A stretch of 64,000 nucleotides of DNA from Biomphalaria glabrata (Eukaryota > Mollusca > Gastropoda > Planorbidae): the NCBI RefSeq assembly GCF_947242115.1, contig NC_074715.1:26948376-27012375 (forward strand). The letters are read 5' to 3'. The notes under the pieces are model-generated. The model did no database searches and was not told the origin of the DNA. It saw only the letters and a list, made by a program, of their open reading frames with translations. Positions 21,646-33,355 of the stretch are shown in pieces. Position 1 is the first letter of the stretch; the number at the start of each line of letters is the position of its first letter. The translations under genes and the position numbers were made by a program.

Positions 21646-23159
21646 CCAACCCGCAGTGTAGCATATGCACCCCCCCCCTCTTTTTTTCTGAGCCTTGCTC
21701 TCTGTCACCACGAATGTTACATGGTATAACTCTAGTCCGACTTTCAAAAATAAAAGAGTTATCTTTCCATGATGTTTTTCACAGTGGTGTTCTGTATGGT
21801 TGGGCCACGAAGAGAATTATATATATAATAAATAGAATAGATAGATGACCAACAACTTTGACATTATACACTATGCCTATTTACTTGGTTAAAATACTGG
21901 AAACTCTTGATTATGGAACTAACTACATATTGTCATTGGAAACTATGGGAATGTTGGATCATCATTCATCTCTGTTGTGTATTATTGCAGTGATTTCTGT
22001 TTTGTATTAAATAATGAGACAAGTGTGTTAAAAAAAATCAAGGCTGTTTATTTTTTTTAAGCATCTTTTGCTTTTGTGATTATATTTTTCCTATTCTAGT
22101 AATTTTGTAATTCTTTTTTTTTTTTTTTTTTAACAGTAAATTGAAAAGAAAGGAACCATTTCAAATGCCATATTTACTGTTCAAAAAATCTACAATGCTC
22201 ATTTCATTTCTCTTGCTATTAAAAGATTTTGTAAAAACCAAACTTAGTCAGCAATTGTAAATATTTACAAAAATGATGACTAGATTCCAGGACCTTGTTT
22301 GTGGGACTATGTTTAGTTGTCCAGCCATTGTTAGTATTTGTCGTGACTTCAACTAATTGTAAAATAACTTACTCTTAAGGTATGCAATATATGTATAGTT
22401 CTTAGAACAATGCTTATAACAGATTTTGAACATTCTTTTGTCTTTAAATAAACAAATATATATATATCTAAATAATGTTTATTGTTGAAATTTAATATGT
22501 CTTTTAAACAAGGAGCACAGTGGATGATATCATAAAGAGAGGGTTTATAATGGAAAGTCCTGGGTTGCTTTACTTAACTGACATATATATAAAACAGAGC
22601 AAATCTGGCTGCCACAGCCTGTTAAATGTTGCTGATTTATAGGTCTTTTGTCTTATAAAGACTAACAAATTTTAGATAATTAACAACTAATCACAAACAA
22701 GTAAGAGAAAATAAAAATTATTTACTGTAATTCCTACTTTATGTTCAAATAATATGATAAACTCTTAACTACTTTAGGTAAAAATATTATTTCTTAGTTT
22801 GTGTCGGGGCACTCGTGTGAAAAGGATATTAGTTACAGAGTCCCACGCATTAACAGTAAATAAAATAAATTCAATAATCAATGAAGTGATTTTCCAGGAG
22901 GAGTTTAAGTGTGTACGAATAATTTGTCTAGATAAAAGATTCAAAATGTTTCTTTTTGACCAAGATAAAAAAGTGAGTTAAAAGGAATTGAAAATGTGAT
23001 CGTGTTTACAAACTAATTCCTAATAAAGATATTAAAATAAATTTTAGTTAACCATATTACTGAAGTATGGTACACATATTTCTGATGGATGTTTTGACTG
23101 AACTGAGACCTAAATTATTCAGCAACATAACACTGATAGTTTCTTCTTCTTCTAGCCAG

Positions 23160-24080
23160 CTTTATTGCTGCTGAGCTGTGAGCTCTTTTGCAGACTGTGC
23201 CAAGGAAAAAAAGTGTGCTGATTTATTCAGTTGTTCAGCACTGCCGTACATGGTGTTGGTTATGTTGGGCTGTAGTGGAAGTAGGGTCTGCCTAAGGTGG
23301 ATTAGGGAGGGGCATTCAAAGAGGATATGGTTTACGGTGTCAAAGGGGTGGGCGCAGTGTCTGCAAAGGAGGAGTTGTGTGGAGTTTATTTTGTTCAGGT
23401 TCCAAAGGACTGTCAATGCCGGGGTAGAAAGTGGGGATAAGCACCCACTTTCCAAGAAATGCTCCCATGGCTTGCGTCTCTAAATGCCTCTGACAGTCAA
23501 ATCCAGCTCATGGCCTTCACGTGTGATTTTCCCAAAAATCCGGCGGAACCTGTTCTTACAAACTGACAGGAGAAGGGATGAAAGGCGGAACACTGGCGCC
23601 TCAAAACCAGTTTAGCTTCGTGTTGATGGGGCACGTCAGCCTAAATAACGCAACCCATCTAGGAGAAGGAAAACTCTGACTCCAAACCTCCGCTCTGTGG
23701 CGATACTCCCCCGTGTGGGTATCGGGGCTTGGAAATGACCAAGAGAAATAAATAACCCCACTGCCTTTCCACTTGCATTTCACTAAGTGAATAATAGTGG
23801 ACCTTGCCCCCCCTCTAGGTGCTTTTTGACGGAGGTCTGTATTGCACTACACCAGACGGAGGTCCTTGTCTCACTACATTCTAATACTAGATATAAATCC
23901 ATCATGAAGTGTTTTTTTTCTGGATCTGGTGAATGTGATATCGTGAAGGGGCCTGGATCCAGGATGTGACGATTCCACAAGGCATACCCAGGACACAGTC
24001 CACTTTAAGCTTTCTACTGCAGAAAAGTTCCATTTGGAGAGCTCTAAGGATGGCGGAGAATAGACCATTGGCCAACCCCA
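23160..24080 (-). mobile_element. LINE (non-LTR retrotransposon) 3' fragment
   Basis: The minus-strand reading at 23,162-23,455 has the C-terminal Cys-His box of many LINE reverse transcriptases (CRHCAHPFDTVNHILFECP, then LIHLRQTLLP). Upstream of it, to about 24,060, broken frames continue. No full reverse transcriptase is present, so this is a decayed, 5'-truncated insertion. Clade not assigned (Jockey, I or CR1 types have such boxes). Confidence 0.65.
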
Positions 24081-24099
24081 CCTTGTCCCATGGATATTC

Positions 24100-27000
24100 C
24101 GGTTAGTCTTCAGACCTAGATGTTTCCTTTTATGTCAGTATTGGAGAAAATTGCCAAGACCGAAAACTCCCTTAAAATGCGGGGACTATATATTTATATA
24201 TTAAAAAAAAAGCATGAGGAAACACCCAGCCTACACTAAACACTGATAGTAAAATTTGTTTTGAATCGCGTAAAGGTACCCGGTAGCCAAGAAGTATTGT
24301 TTTTAGAGCAATGTGACCATCAGTATCAATTTATATGAATATCATTTGAAAATATTGTTTTCAATAAGTTTTCTCATGGGAAGTGATGTTTTGTATCTTT
24401 GCTTTCTCAAATTTCATTTTACAGTTAGCATAACATTTTACAGTGGGCTAAAAATAAATTTCAATAAAAGCGAACTGTATACTAAGTTTCATATTGCAAT
24501 TTTTGTCCACTGTTGGAGGCTAATTGTATATATCAATATTCTTTCTTTCTTTTTTAACTTATCTATAGGCTACTCTTTAACAATAATAGTTAAAATATGT
24601 TGTTGTTTTTTTTTAAATTGTATTCTAAAGGAAAATTCAAAAAGTTTAACATTTCCTAAATTGTCCTAAAAAAAAATCTGAACTTATAAATAAATAAATT
24701 ATATACATTTCACTTTCCTGTTCAAATTTTAGTTTACCTGTACCATATTTATTGGCACTAGATTCTTTTTTGGTCAATACTGTAAGTGAGAAAAAAAGGC
24801 TTAAAAGTTAACAAAATATTCATATACCGGTACCTGATACTTTATATTTGAGCATTAATAAAATATATCTTAGTTAATGTGATTTTTTGGAATATGAACA
24901 AATCAATTCATTTTTATTGGGAAATTCTATGGACAATTTAATTTGAAAGGTGATTGTGATGATTTGTAATATGGTTTTAATAGATTAAAAAAAAGTTATG
25001 CATATTTTCAAAACTATCCTATATGATCACAAACATAAAAAAATAAACAAACATCATAGTTCAAGTTAGAAGACTTTATACTTTATAAAACTAAAATTCA
25101 CATCGACATAAATGGTCACCCTAAGCTCTTTCACATAATCCTTCATTAACATCATCATCAAATGTAAAAAATCATTCATGCTGTGCCAATGAATATTTAA
25201 AAAAAAAAACAACCTATGGAAATGCGCAGTAAACTTTTTAAAAAAGCAATGCTGTTACTTAGCAAATTATACAATCAAAATAAAAACAATATTGATGCTG
25301 CACAATTCTGAAGAGTAATGATGAGTGTAGGTATTTCACCTAATCACGAATGCAAAAAAATTTGTGATCTAACTATTTTGTCACACCTGATGCAGATCTT
25401 AGGAATATACATTGTAAATGTCCCAGTAAAAGTTTTATGTTAAAAAAAAATTCATTACTTTGTTAACTAGTAGACTTAAATATTTAAAAAATACTGGTAA
25501 TTTTTTACATTTTAATTACATGAATTAAAATTCACTTATATGGATTATTTTTATTAACAAAAAATAAAAATAAATGGCTTAGAATAAGTTGAAAGATCAT
25601 AGATTTTGCATGGCAATTTTTAATAGCTTATGCACATCATTTGAATCTACATAATGGACCTCATTCACCAAAACGAACGGTCATGTGATAATATTGATAA
25701 AACAATAAAAAAACTGTCACGTGATAACCATTGTTGATTAAAATTAGATCATAATTTGTGTAGAAGAGATAGAGAAGCACGTGCCTCATTGTTGTTCGTC
25801 TACGATTGGTGAATGAGGTCCATTTCAGATAATGTTATCTGGTTATACATTTTAATTTCAATAAAATATAATTTTATTACTCTTAAAATTATCACTTAAA
25901 ATTGATAATGTACGGCTCCCATCAATACAAACAAATCTCAACATGTTTGTTGGCTGGAAAAGCTTAATGATTCAGTGATGATGGAAAATCTGAAGTCAGC
26001 TTTGCTTGATTGTTTATTAGAGAGATAATTAAGATATTTATTATTTTATAAAGCAAAATAAATTGCTGATGAAGAAAAGAACAGCACATAATGACATGAT
26101 ATAACTTTATATAATAGTAACTAAATTTAAGAATATTTCCCAAGTCAAGAGACAACAACACTCTTTCAAAAGTGTCTTGCTATCAAACATAAGATATAAT
26201 AAAAAGAAAAAAATATGGTACATTAAAAAAAAAATATATATATACTAGGACACAATATAAAATTGACTGGTACCGCAGTAATTAAAATGATTAATATTAG
26301 TCAAATTAAGAATGTGACAGATGAAAATATTAAGTACCGTAATGTAATTACAGGACTGTAGTTATTTAAATAGACATAAGTCCTCTCACGCACAGGGCAG
26401 CAATATTTAGAAATCAATATAAATGTGTATTTAATCTTCATATATAACCAGTACAATTAAAATCTTTTAACCTGGTCAAAAAAAGCATTAAAAGAAAACT
26501 TATTTTCAAGTGGCAGGTCAAAACAATATTTTGATAGTACTGAAAATAAATGCCTAGCTTATGGTAACCTCCTGCCATTTTTTGCAGGGCTTCAAATAAA
26601 TATGTACCTAGATGTTTAAGACCTATAATAATTATTTTATATACAGGTACCGGTAAACCAAAATATTTGGGTCAATTCTATTTGGAATTCCATCTGAATA
26701 AGCTTCAGCAAAAGCAATTTATTTACACAATTTTGGACTAAAGAAAATCTGACTTTACACTATTTTAATTCCACTATTGCTATTACACCTAGTTCAAGAT
26801 GAATATAACAACATAATAACTAAGCATATTTGTTTTTACCGTTACCAAACAGCGAGTAAAAATACCGGTATGCATTTAGTACAGGTAAGCCTACTCTCTC
26901 CAAGAGTGAGAGTGCTATTCTATTTTTATTTGACATTAAATCAGGAAGGCCACTCTATATTGGTTCTCACTTTAGAAAAATCTGTCTCATGATCTTTATC

Positions 27001-27160
27001 CATGTTCCAGACTTGTCAAATCTTGATACTACAGGGCAAGGAAACCACTTGCTCAAAATTTGTAAGAAAAGAAAAGTATTTTATGGGGTTTCTATCCAAA
27101 GCTTTTGAAACAAAAGTTCCCAGTCTCTAAATTCCTCAGTTAAAATAAGGATGGAATTAT
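24100..27160. other. AT-rich intergenic stretch without recognised genes
   Basis: Apart from the MITE at 25,653-25,824, only AT-rich low-complexity DNA with short open frames is seen. CCGGTA words (ACCGGTA, TACCGGT) recur. Confidence 0.55.
25653..25824. mobile_element. MITE, 172 bp, with 19-bp terminal inverted repeats
   Basis: AATGGACCTCATTCACCAA at the left end is matched exactly by TTGGTGAATGAGGTCCATT at the right. Inside, TCATGTGATAA and TCACGTGATAA are repeated. A half copy with the same right end (GATTGGTGAATGAGGTCCATT) is at about 37,233-37,253. No target duplication could be fixed, so the superfamily is unknown. Confidence 0.85.
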
Positions 27161-27169
27161 GATTATTAT

Positions 27170-27432
27170 TCTAAATCGACACTAGCAGCTGGGAAAAAGT
27201 GGCACTGGATAAATCTACATGGAGAGAGAGTATAAAGGAAGGGTATCGGGTTGCAGATGCCATACACAACAGCAGCAGAAAGAAGGGTGAAAATGCAACA
27301 GCGCCTGGCGATTACATATATGCCCAACCTGTGACTGCAGCTGTGTATCAAGGATTGGCCTCTTTAGCCACACAAGAAGTTGCAAAGAGAAAAGATCATC
27401 TCTCGAGATGTAAAATGCCACTTTACTTTTAA
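27170..27432 (+). mobile_element. LINE C-terminal fragment
   Basis: A plus-strand reading (ALDKSTWRESIKEGYRVADA, then ATAPGDYIYAQPV) matches the tail of molluscan LINE proteins, where a W-R motif is followed by a Lys/Ala-rich stretch and a Cys-rich end. The Cys finger is lost here. The same type of end, better kept, is at 30,950-31,423 on the other strand. Confidence 0.55.
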
Positions 27433-28227
27433 ACAGAGCAACCTAAAATATATAACAATGTGCAAATGGGTTTACAAATTACACAGCACCAAGAATTTAG
27501 GTTAGGAATCAATTTAATAAGGAAAAACTTTAAAAGAGATACAAATAATTTACTAGTGTTATATTTTACAATTAAATTATTTAATGGTAACCTAATCTAA
27601 ATTAGTCCATGGGCTTACTACTGGGTATGTCTCAAGTAATTTGGAATGTCCTTCCTACATACTGCTCATAAAGTTAATTGCTTTTTTTGTTACAACTCCA
27701 TTGAGCTTCTATTGTAGGCTTATTGATGATATTACAAAAACAAGTTTACATTAATATATTATGTAACTCATTGAAATTATAAAAGGGTCCTTTTAAAATT
27801 ATAACACATAAACTATGTGACATTAACAATACCACCTGGAAGACATAGTCCTGAAATGATTTTAATTAATATCATAGACAGATGTCTTAAAGTTAAGAGG
27901 GTTACAAATCATTATTAATACCGGTAATTAATGTAAATTTTAACAAACACATCAATTCACCAACAACTGATTGCTTGAAAATTAGTAAATAATAATGTCT
28001 CTAATACTCAGTAAAGAGACTATTTTAAACCTTCCAAGTCAAATCATTAAAAAAAAATTACTCCAAGAGGTCTAACAGAAAATGTCCAAAGTAATAACTA
28101 CATTACTATATTTTTCAAAAACACTATAAATTGAAACTTTACAGTTTATTGTGCATAATAAAAAAAAATGTATGCTCTCAATTTCTCTTCTTTCCCTCCT
28201 AAAGGGAGAGGACTAGTACTGACATAT

Positions 28228-29766
28228 TTAATAGTCATTATGATGGTGAACATTTCCCACATATTGACAAATTTCATCATAGTGCAACTTTAATAAATTG
28301 TCTCTGTCTGTCAGAAGTTGAACAACAGCAATACATTTATCTTTGTGTCGCTTTATTATCTGTCCTATTTGACCCCTGTGTGTCCCAGACACAACTGCAA
28401 TATAAGCGTTGTCTTCTTTAGGAACTATTGTCTCAAGTGACGACTGGTGTATATTTTCTAAAACTCTGCCTTCCTCTGTTCTGCACATACATGTTCCTGC
28501 AGAAGGTACGTCAATTATGACAGCTTTATTATTGTAATAATTTCCTTTATGTAATGTTTTGTCAACAATACGAACTTTAAGGTCATTTTGAAGCCATGGT
28601 CGTAAGTTTGGTGAATTGATATCTTCTGTTTCACTAGATGAAAGTGAATAGTCTGAATGTTGAGATCTACTGTCTTTTTTCTTGTTTTTTTGTTTTTCAC
28701 TAGAGTAAGAATATTTTTCTTCATCTCTAGAATGTTTTTTTCGTTTAGAATGTGATTCCTCATTTCTGCTTTCCTTTTTATGTTTTTTCCGTTTTTGTTT
28801 GGAACCATTTTCATTTGATTCATAATGAGCTTTCTCAATTTTAGTCGATGCTTTGGCTTCACTTTCTTTGTATTTATCTGCTTTTCCTTTGTTCAAATAT
28901 TTAGAATATTTTTCGAATTCCGTTTTCCCAACAAGGCTTATGTAGTTTTGCATGACATAAATAACGTTTCCACTCAAAGCTAACTTTACAATGACATAGG
29001 CATTATCTTCATCTAATCCTTCAACTGTTCCATACAAATCTTTATTAGTTCCTTTAGTCACAAGGCAATATGAATTCTTTTTAAGCTCAAGGACCTCAGT
29101 CACTTTTTTTGAGGCATCGGGTTTAGCGACAGATTTAGCATTATTTTTATCTGCACCAAGGCCAAGACCTTTTGGCCTTAGTTGTGCTTCAATTGGAACC
29201 ACTACTTTGGCATTTTTGCCTATACCACGATTTTTGTTCCAACCCATACCCCTCAACATTGCCATTCCATATTGTTCGATAGGTATCTTGTCATAATCAG
29301 CTTCATCTGGTTCATCAGGTCTTAAAGCCACATCTAGCCTTTCTTCTGATTCAAATCCATCTGGTATTTTGTTTTGCATTAAAAGAGGTATAGAGATTGT
29401 CCCATTTTCAGTACCTCTATCTTCCCAGGTCTCATTGTATTTAGCAGATTCTCTTAGAATTTCTTTAGCAGCTAAAGCATCTAGATCTAGGTTATCAGTT
29501 TGAATGTCAGAAACAAGATCAACTTTTTCATCCTGGTTATTTGAAGAACGCCACTTATTATGTTTAATTAAAGGTATAACATAATCTTTTACTTTATTTT
29601 CAGAAGATTTCGTAGAATTGACTTCTTTATCCTCCAATGACAAAACAAAATCCTTTTCTTGGGCATGGTCTTTATCTACAGTTTCGCTGATAACTGATTT
29701 GGAGAGATTTCTAATTTCTTGAACTTTAGAAAAGCCAAAAGAAAGTACCGGCTTCTGTTGGTCCAT
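28228..29766 (-). CDS. GPKOW: GPKOW (G-patch and KOW motif protein), single exon
   Basis: 512 residues from ATG at 29,766. An upstream in-frame TTG is not taken as the start. A short N-terminal PVLSFGFSKV block is typical. The G-patch is at about residues 160-206 (YGMAMLRGMGWNKNRGIGKN and RPKGLGLGA). The first KOW motif is at about 230-265, a Lys/Glu/Ser-rich linker at 295-385, and the second KOW near 455-490 (VVSGTHRGQIGQIIKRHKDK). GPKOW (yeast Spp2) binds the DHX16/Prp2 helicase and RNA in the activated spliceosome, in the nucleus. Human GPKOW (476 residues) is split by many introns; this copy has none and is fully open. It is either an intron-poor lineage state or a retrocopy that stayed intact. 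A minus-strand AATAAA lies near 28,150. Confidence 0.93.
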   Translation of the reverse strand: MDQQKPVLSFGFSKVQEIRNLSKSVISETVDKDHAQEKDFVLSLEDKEVNSTKSSENKVKDYVIPLIKHNKWRSSNNQDEKVDLVSDIQTDNLDLDALAAKEILRESAKYNETWEDRGTENGTISIPLLMQNKIPDGFESEERLDVALRPDEPDEADYDKIPIEQYGMAMLRGMGWNKNRGIGKNAKVVVPIEAQLRPKGLGLGADKNNAKSVAKPDASKKVTEVLELKKNSYCLVTKGTNKDLYGTVEGLDEDNAYVIVKLALSGNVIYVMQNYISLVGKTEFEKYSKYLNKGKADKYKESEAKASTKIEKAHYESNENGSKQKRKKHKKESRNEESHSKRKKHSRDEEKYSYSSEKQKNKKKDSRSQHSDYSLSSSETEDINSPNLRPWLQNDLKVRIVDKTLHKGNYYNNKAVIIDVPSAGTCMCRTEEGRVLENIHQSSLETIVPKEDNAYIAVVSGTHRGQIGQIIKRHKDKCIAVVQLLTDRDNLLKLHYDEICQYVGNVHHHNDY

Positions 29767-30538
29767 CGTGTATGAAAACAAACACGTAGTAAACTACACT
29801 AGAGTCTATATATCTAGATCTGTTCTAATACTACTAATAGTTTACTAAACGTAGACAGAACGAACTAGATTTTTAGATCTAGAGATATAGATCTAGATCT
29901 AGACATTAGAATGTAAATAAACAAAACTAAATCGAAGCGACTTAAGGTTCCGGTTAGGGTTTTAACTGAGATATTACAAAAAACTTCTACTAAACTTTAA
30001 ATAACGAAAAAAAAAAGGTTCTTCCCGTTCCTCATCCTTTACAATTACACTTAAAAAAAAAAACAAAAAACAAGAAAATATGTAAAAATAAAAATATATA
30101 TATATTAAGAAAACCAACAACAAAGATTATATTAAGCATAGTTGTATCCATTAAATTGTTTATGTAGCCTAATTAAATTTGTAATAGAATTTGACTAACA
30201 ATAAAAAAGCATTTATAAAAAAAAAATTCTAAATTCGAACTAATGGCTCAAACCTCCAGACTCCTCAAGCCAACATTGTAACCACTCTGCTAGTGAAGTT
30301 CTTATGAGCATAGAAGATTGTATATTTATGTATTGTTTCTATAGTCTCGTCGTGTTTCATATTTATGTTCACTAGAACTCAGACGACGACCTATAAAGTG
30401 GACTAATTCAGCTTATACCACTACTTAGTACAATTTCTTTCGCTTGTTTGAAATACCAAACAAAATAAATAATTACCAAATAAGGCTAATCAACTAATTG
30501 GTTATTTTTTTAAAAATTATTCATTCTTGTTTTGTCAG

Positions 30539-30629
30539 GTAAAAGAAATACTTGTGAAAAATGTTCAGTTTGATCCTAGATTGGGTGTGGAAGAAATAAA
30601 GTGTACAAACGTTTTACCAGACGGACAGA
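30539..30629 (+). CDS. Orphan internal exon of an unrecognised gene
   Basis: A strong acceptor (T-rich tract then TTTTGTCAG) and a consensus donor (CAGA/GTGAGT) bound 91 nt, which read VKEILVKNVQFDPRLGVEEI and KCTNVLPDGQ with no stop. The pattern weakly recalls MBF2-like secreted proteins (N..F....G...I..TN...DG), but this is a guess. No neighbouring exon was found between GPKOW and the next gene. A decayed duplicate lies at 31,880-31,980. Confidence 0.5.
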
Positions 30630-30949
30630 GTGAGTTGATATAACCTTGAAAAAAAAAAAAAAAAAAAAAGGAGCACATTGTGTAAGCTGAAGAGTTTCTG
30701 ATAATGCCAAGAGATGGTCTTTCATAATTCATGTTAATATAATTAAGTCATGGATATGATAGCTGGAGGTAGTTTTTACCATAAGACGTGAGACAGAAAG
30801 ACGTGTATTTGTGAGTTAAATCTTGTTTTATTACCGGTATTTCACTTGTTTCTATATAGGCTACACCTATTTTCAAGCTATTTTCGGAGCTAAATTACTA
30901 CATCCAGAAAGGGGCAGAGCTATTCATTGGCCTCCTTCAGTCGTAGAAC

Positions 30950-31430
30950 GACTATGGTTCATCTCAGAGCACACTTCCTCATGTGGCTGTGGAGCCCTAT
31001 TTTGGAGAGACACTCCCGTCCACAGATAGCGCAGGTTAAGGTGCCTTTTGCTTCGTTGGTAGAGGAGCTGGCCGTTTTTTGGATTGTACGTTTTTCTTCC
31101 TGAGCTGAGACCCATGTACTTTCACTGTCCATAGCTTTCTTGGTAACTGTCTCTCTCCATCTGTTGCGGTCCAGAGCTATGTCTTCCCAATTGTCAGTAT
31201 TGATGTTCACTGATTTGAGGTCACGTTTTATTTCATCTATGTAACGGAGGTGGGGGCGACCAGTTTTTCTTTTGCCAGTCGCAAGTTGACCATATAGGAT
31301 GACTTTCGGGATGCGCTTGTCCTTCATCCGGCGAACATGTCCAAGCCAGCGCAAACGGCGTTGTCTGAGGGCTGTAAAGATGCTGGGAATACCTGATCGC
31401 GCAAGGATCTCAGTATTGCACACTTTTTCT
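30950..31430 (-). mobile_element. LINE C-terminal fragment
   Basis: The minus strand reads RRLRWLGHVRRMKDKRIPKV, TGRPHLRYIDEIKRDLKSVN, and ends with a Cys-His finger (CAICGRECLSKIGLHSHMRKC). This is the typical tail of a widespread invertebrate LINE group. It is 5'-truncated and lies between the two copies of the orphan-exon duplication. Confidence 0.8.
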
Positions 31431-31734
31431 TTCCATGTATTTATATCAATACTGTAAGAAAAACATTAAAAATACTTAAAAAAAAAAATCTTATACGGTA
31501 TTAAGTGTAATTGTATCGTCTACTAAATAGTTTGGATCTGTTATGTAGTTACATATACAAATGACCTAGACTTACTAGATCTGTGCGATTAGAAATATTT
31601 TTACCAATTGTTTTTATTTAGATTTTAGTTTTCTCAATGTCCTGTCACTTGTCTGGACCAGTTGTGAAAGGCGGAGGGAAGTATCTTTGTGAATGTTGAC
31701 CTGATAATTTTTCAATGCATAAAATAAAAAGTTC

Positions 31735-31985
31735 ACTTAGGGCTAAGTCCTCAAGGACATTAATTCAATTTATACGATACAATCACATCAGTCAAGTAAG
31801 ATTTCTTTCCCTTGTTTAAGATATCAAACAAAATAATAAATCGCCATTAGGGCCTAATTTTTTTTATTGATAATTATGCAAAATTTCAGCTTAGGCCTAA
31901 TTCGAGATTGAGTGTGGGAGAAATAGCGTGTACAATTTTTTTTTACCATACGAGCAGACAAAGTGAGTGAGATAAGCTTTGTAAA
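31735..31985 (+). pseudogene. Decayed duplicate of the orphan exon and its upstream intron
   Basis: TTTCTTTCCCTTGTTTAAGA-like intron sequence, then GATTGAGTGTGGGAGAAATA and GCAGACAAAGTGAGTGAGAT, matches 30,420-30,640 piece by piece. The copy of the exon is no longer open, though its donor (AGTGAGT) persists. Confidence 0.6.
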
Positions 31986-33185
31986 ATATATTTAATGACA
32001 AACTATTTTCGCTTAGTAAAAATTTTATCATACTTGATAGATTTTTTTTATGCACTCAGGCATACTAAACATATTTGTTCTCCTCTAGAAAGTTTCCTAA
32101 ATTATCTAAAAAAAAAAAAAAAAAAGGTCAAATGACTGAATGTAGGCCTACATATGATCCAAGTATATTTTTTTAGGCCAGTAAGGCTTGCGAGGCGACC
32201 CATGACATGGAGATATTTAGCCCCCTTCTGACATAGTGCATAGTGCATAATGTCGAGTGATGCGGCCAAAAAGGTTGGGCTGCAGTCGGGCATCATTGTA
32301 TTAATAATTAGGCTATTAGTCTTATTTGTAGACCTTATTTTCGCAGGCATTGCAATAGATTCAGTTGCTCGCATTAAGATTCGCCTGGTCAATATTGCAT
32401 GCATGACAGAGTTTATGCAGTAGGCCCTATATGAATGCTCCCAGAAAATTCCACGTAGTTTAGATTTCTTAGGAGTAAAAAGAAATCAGAATTATTTGCT
32501 TCTCTAGTGGCAGCCTAGAGCTTTTGCTTGTAAATGAGGTTCATAAATTAGATCCTTAAACCGCCATAGACTTTCTTTCTCTCCTAGACAAAAGAGACTT
32601 GCCTCCTTTAGTAGATTTGGCATAGAGGAAAAAAAAAGGTGCCAAATAGTGTAGGGGCCAAAACACATCCTTATTTTGGCCCGCTCTTGGTGGACTTTTA
32701 TGGAGAATGGCCTAGAGAAGGAATTATCAAATTGTACAGTGAACTGCATGTTTTCACGACACAAGTTTGCGCAGTTTATTTCGACAGTCAATTTATATTG
32801 AGCATGTCTTGGCTTGTTGTATATATATCTACTATCTTTTTTTTTTTTTAAACTTTTTCTACTTTTGCAAAAGGGCATTTCTTTCCATTGAGTGTCACCT
32901 TTGCAACCCTAGTGACGCCACTGCCTACCACTACAATTAGTCATTTAGTGTAAGTTTGCTAATTGTGACCAAGTTAAAAAAAGGTAAGAAAGTCTACACT
33001 AGTAAAGGGAAGATATTTTTTTTTTAAACTCTTAACAATTTTACGAAATAAAAAAAGCAACAATTAACAAGTTGGTACTGGGCCTGTACACTGGATTCAC
33101 TTTATTTGGCAGACAATCTGTCATGTTTTGGCGAAATATCTGTCATGTATTGGCAAACAATCTGTCGGTAATGTATAGGATGACA

Positions 33186-33355
33186 TCAACTGAAGATACT
33201 AAATCTCTTGAAGGTAGGTAAAGCTTCGTCCTCCAATTCGTTTTCTCCTTCGGCTTCAGTTGTTTGCAAGTCCTCAGTGTTATCAATCATTAGCTCCTCA
33301 GGAAGCTCAGGCTCTTTAGAATCTGGTGCATCTTCAGCGAAATTGACATTAACAT
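33186..33355 (-). CDS. Receptor gene: last exon, cytoplasmic tail
   Basis: 56 codons including the stop: an acidic stretch ([20 protein letters not shown], then [14 protein letters not shown]) ending KRFSIFS. The acceptor TTATTGTAG is good, and its phase fits the donor of the membrane exon. No kinase, ITAM or other signalling domain is visible. Confidence 0.75.

Noticed and set aside
22907-22974. Possible small plus-strand exon (acceptor TTTTCCAG, donor AAA/GTGAGT, reading EEFKCVRIICLDKRFKMFLF)
   Set aside because: Good-looking borders but only about 23 codons, no partner exons and no recognised family; may be chance in AT-rich DNA.
24313-24669. 118-codon plus-strand open frame with hydrophobic stretches
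   Set aside because: Composition matches translated AT-rich DNA; no signal peptide, domain or splice evidence.
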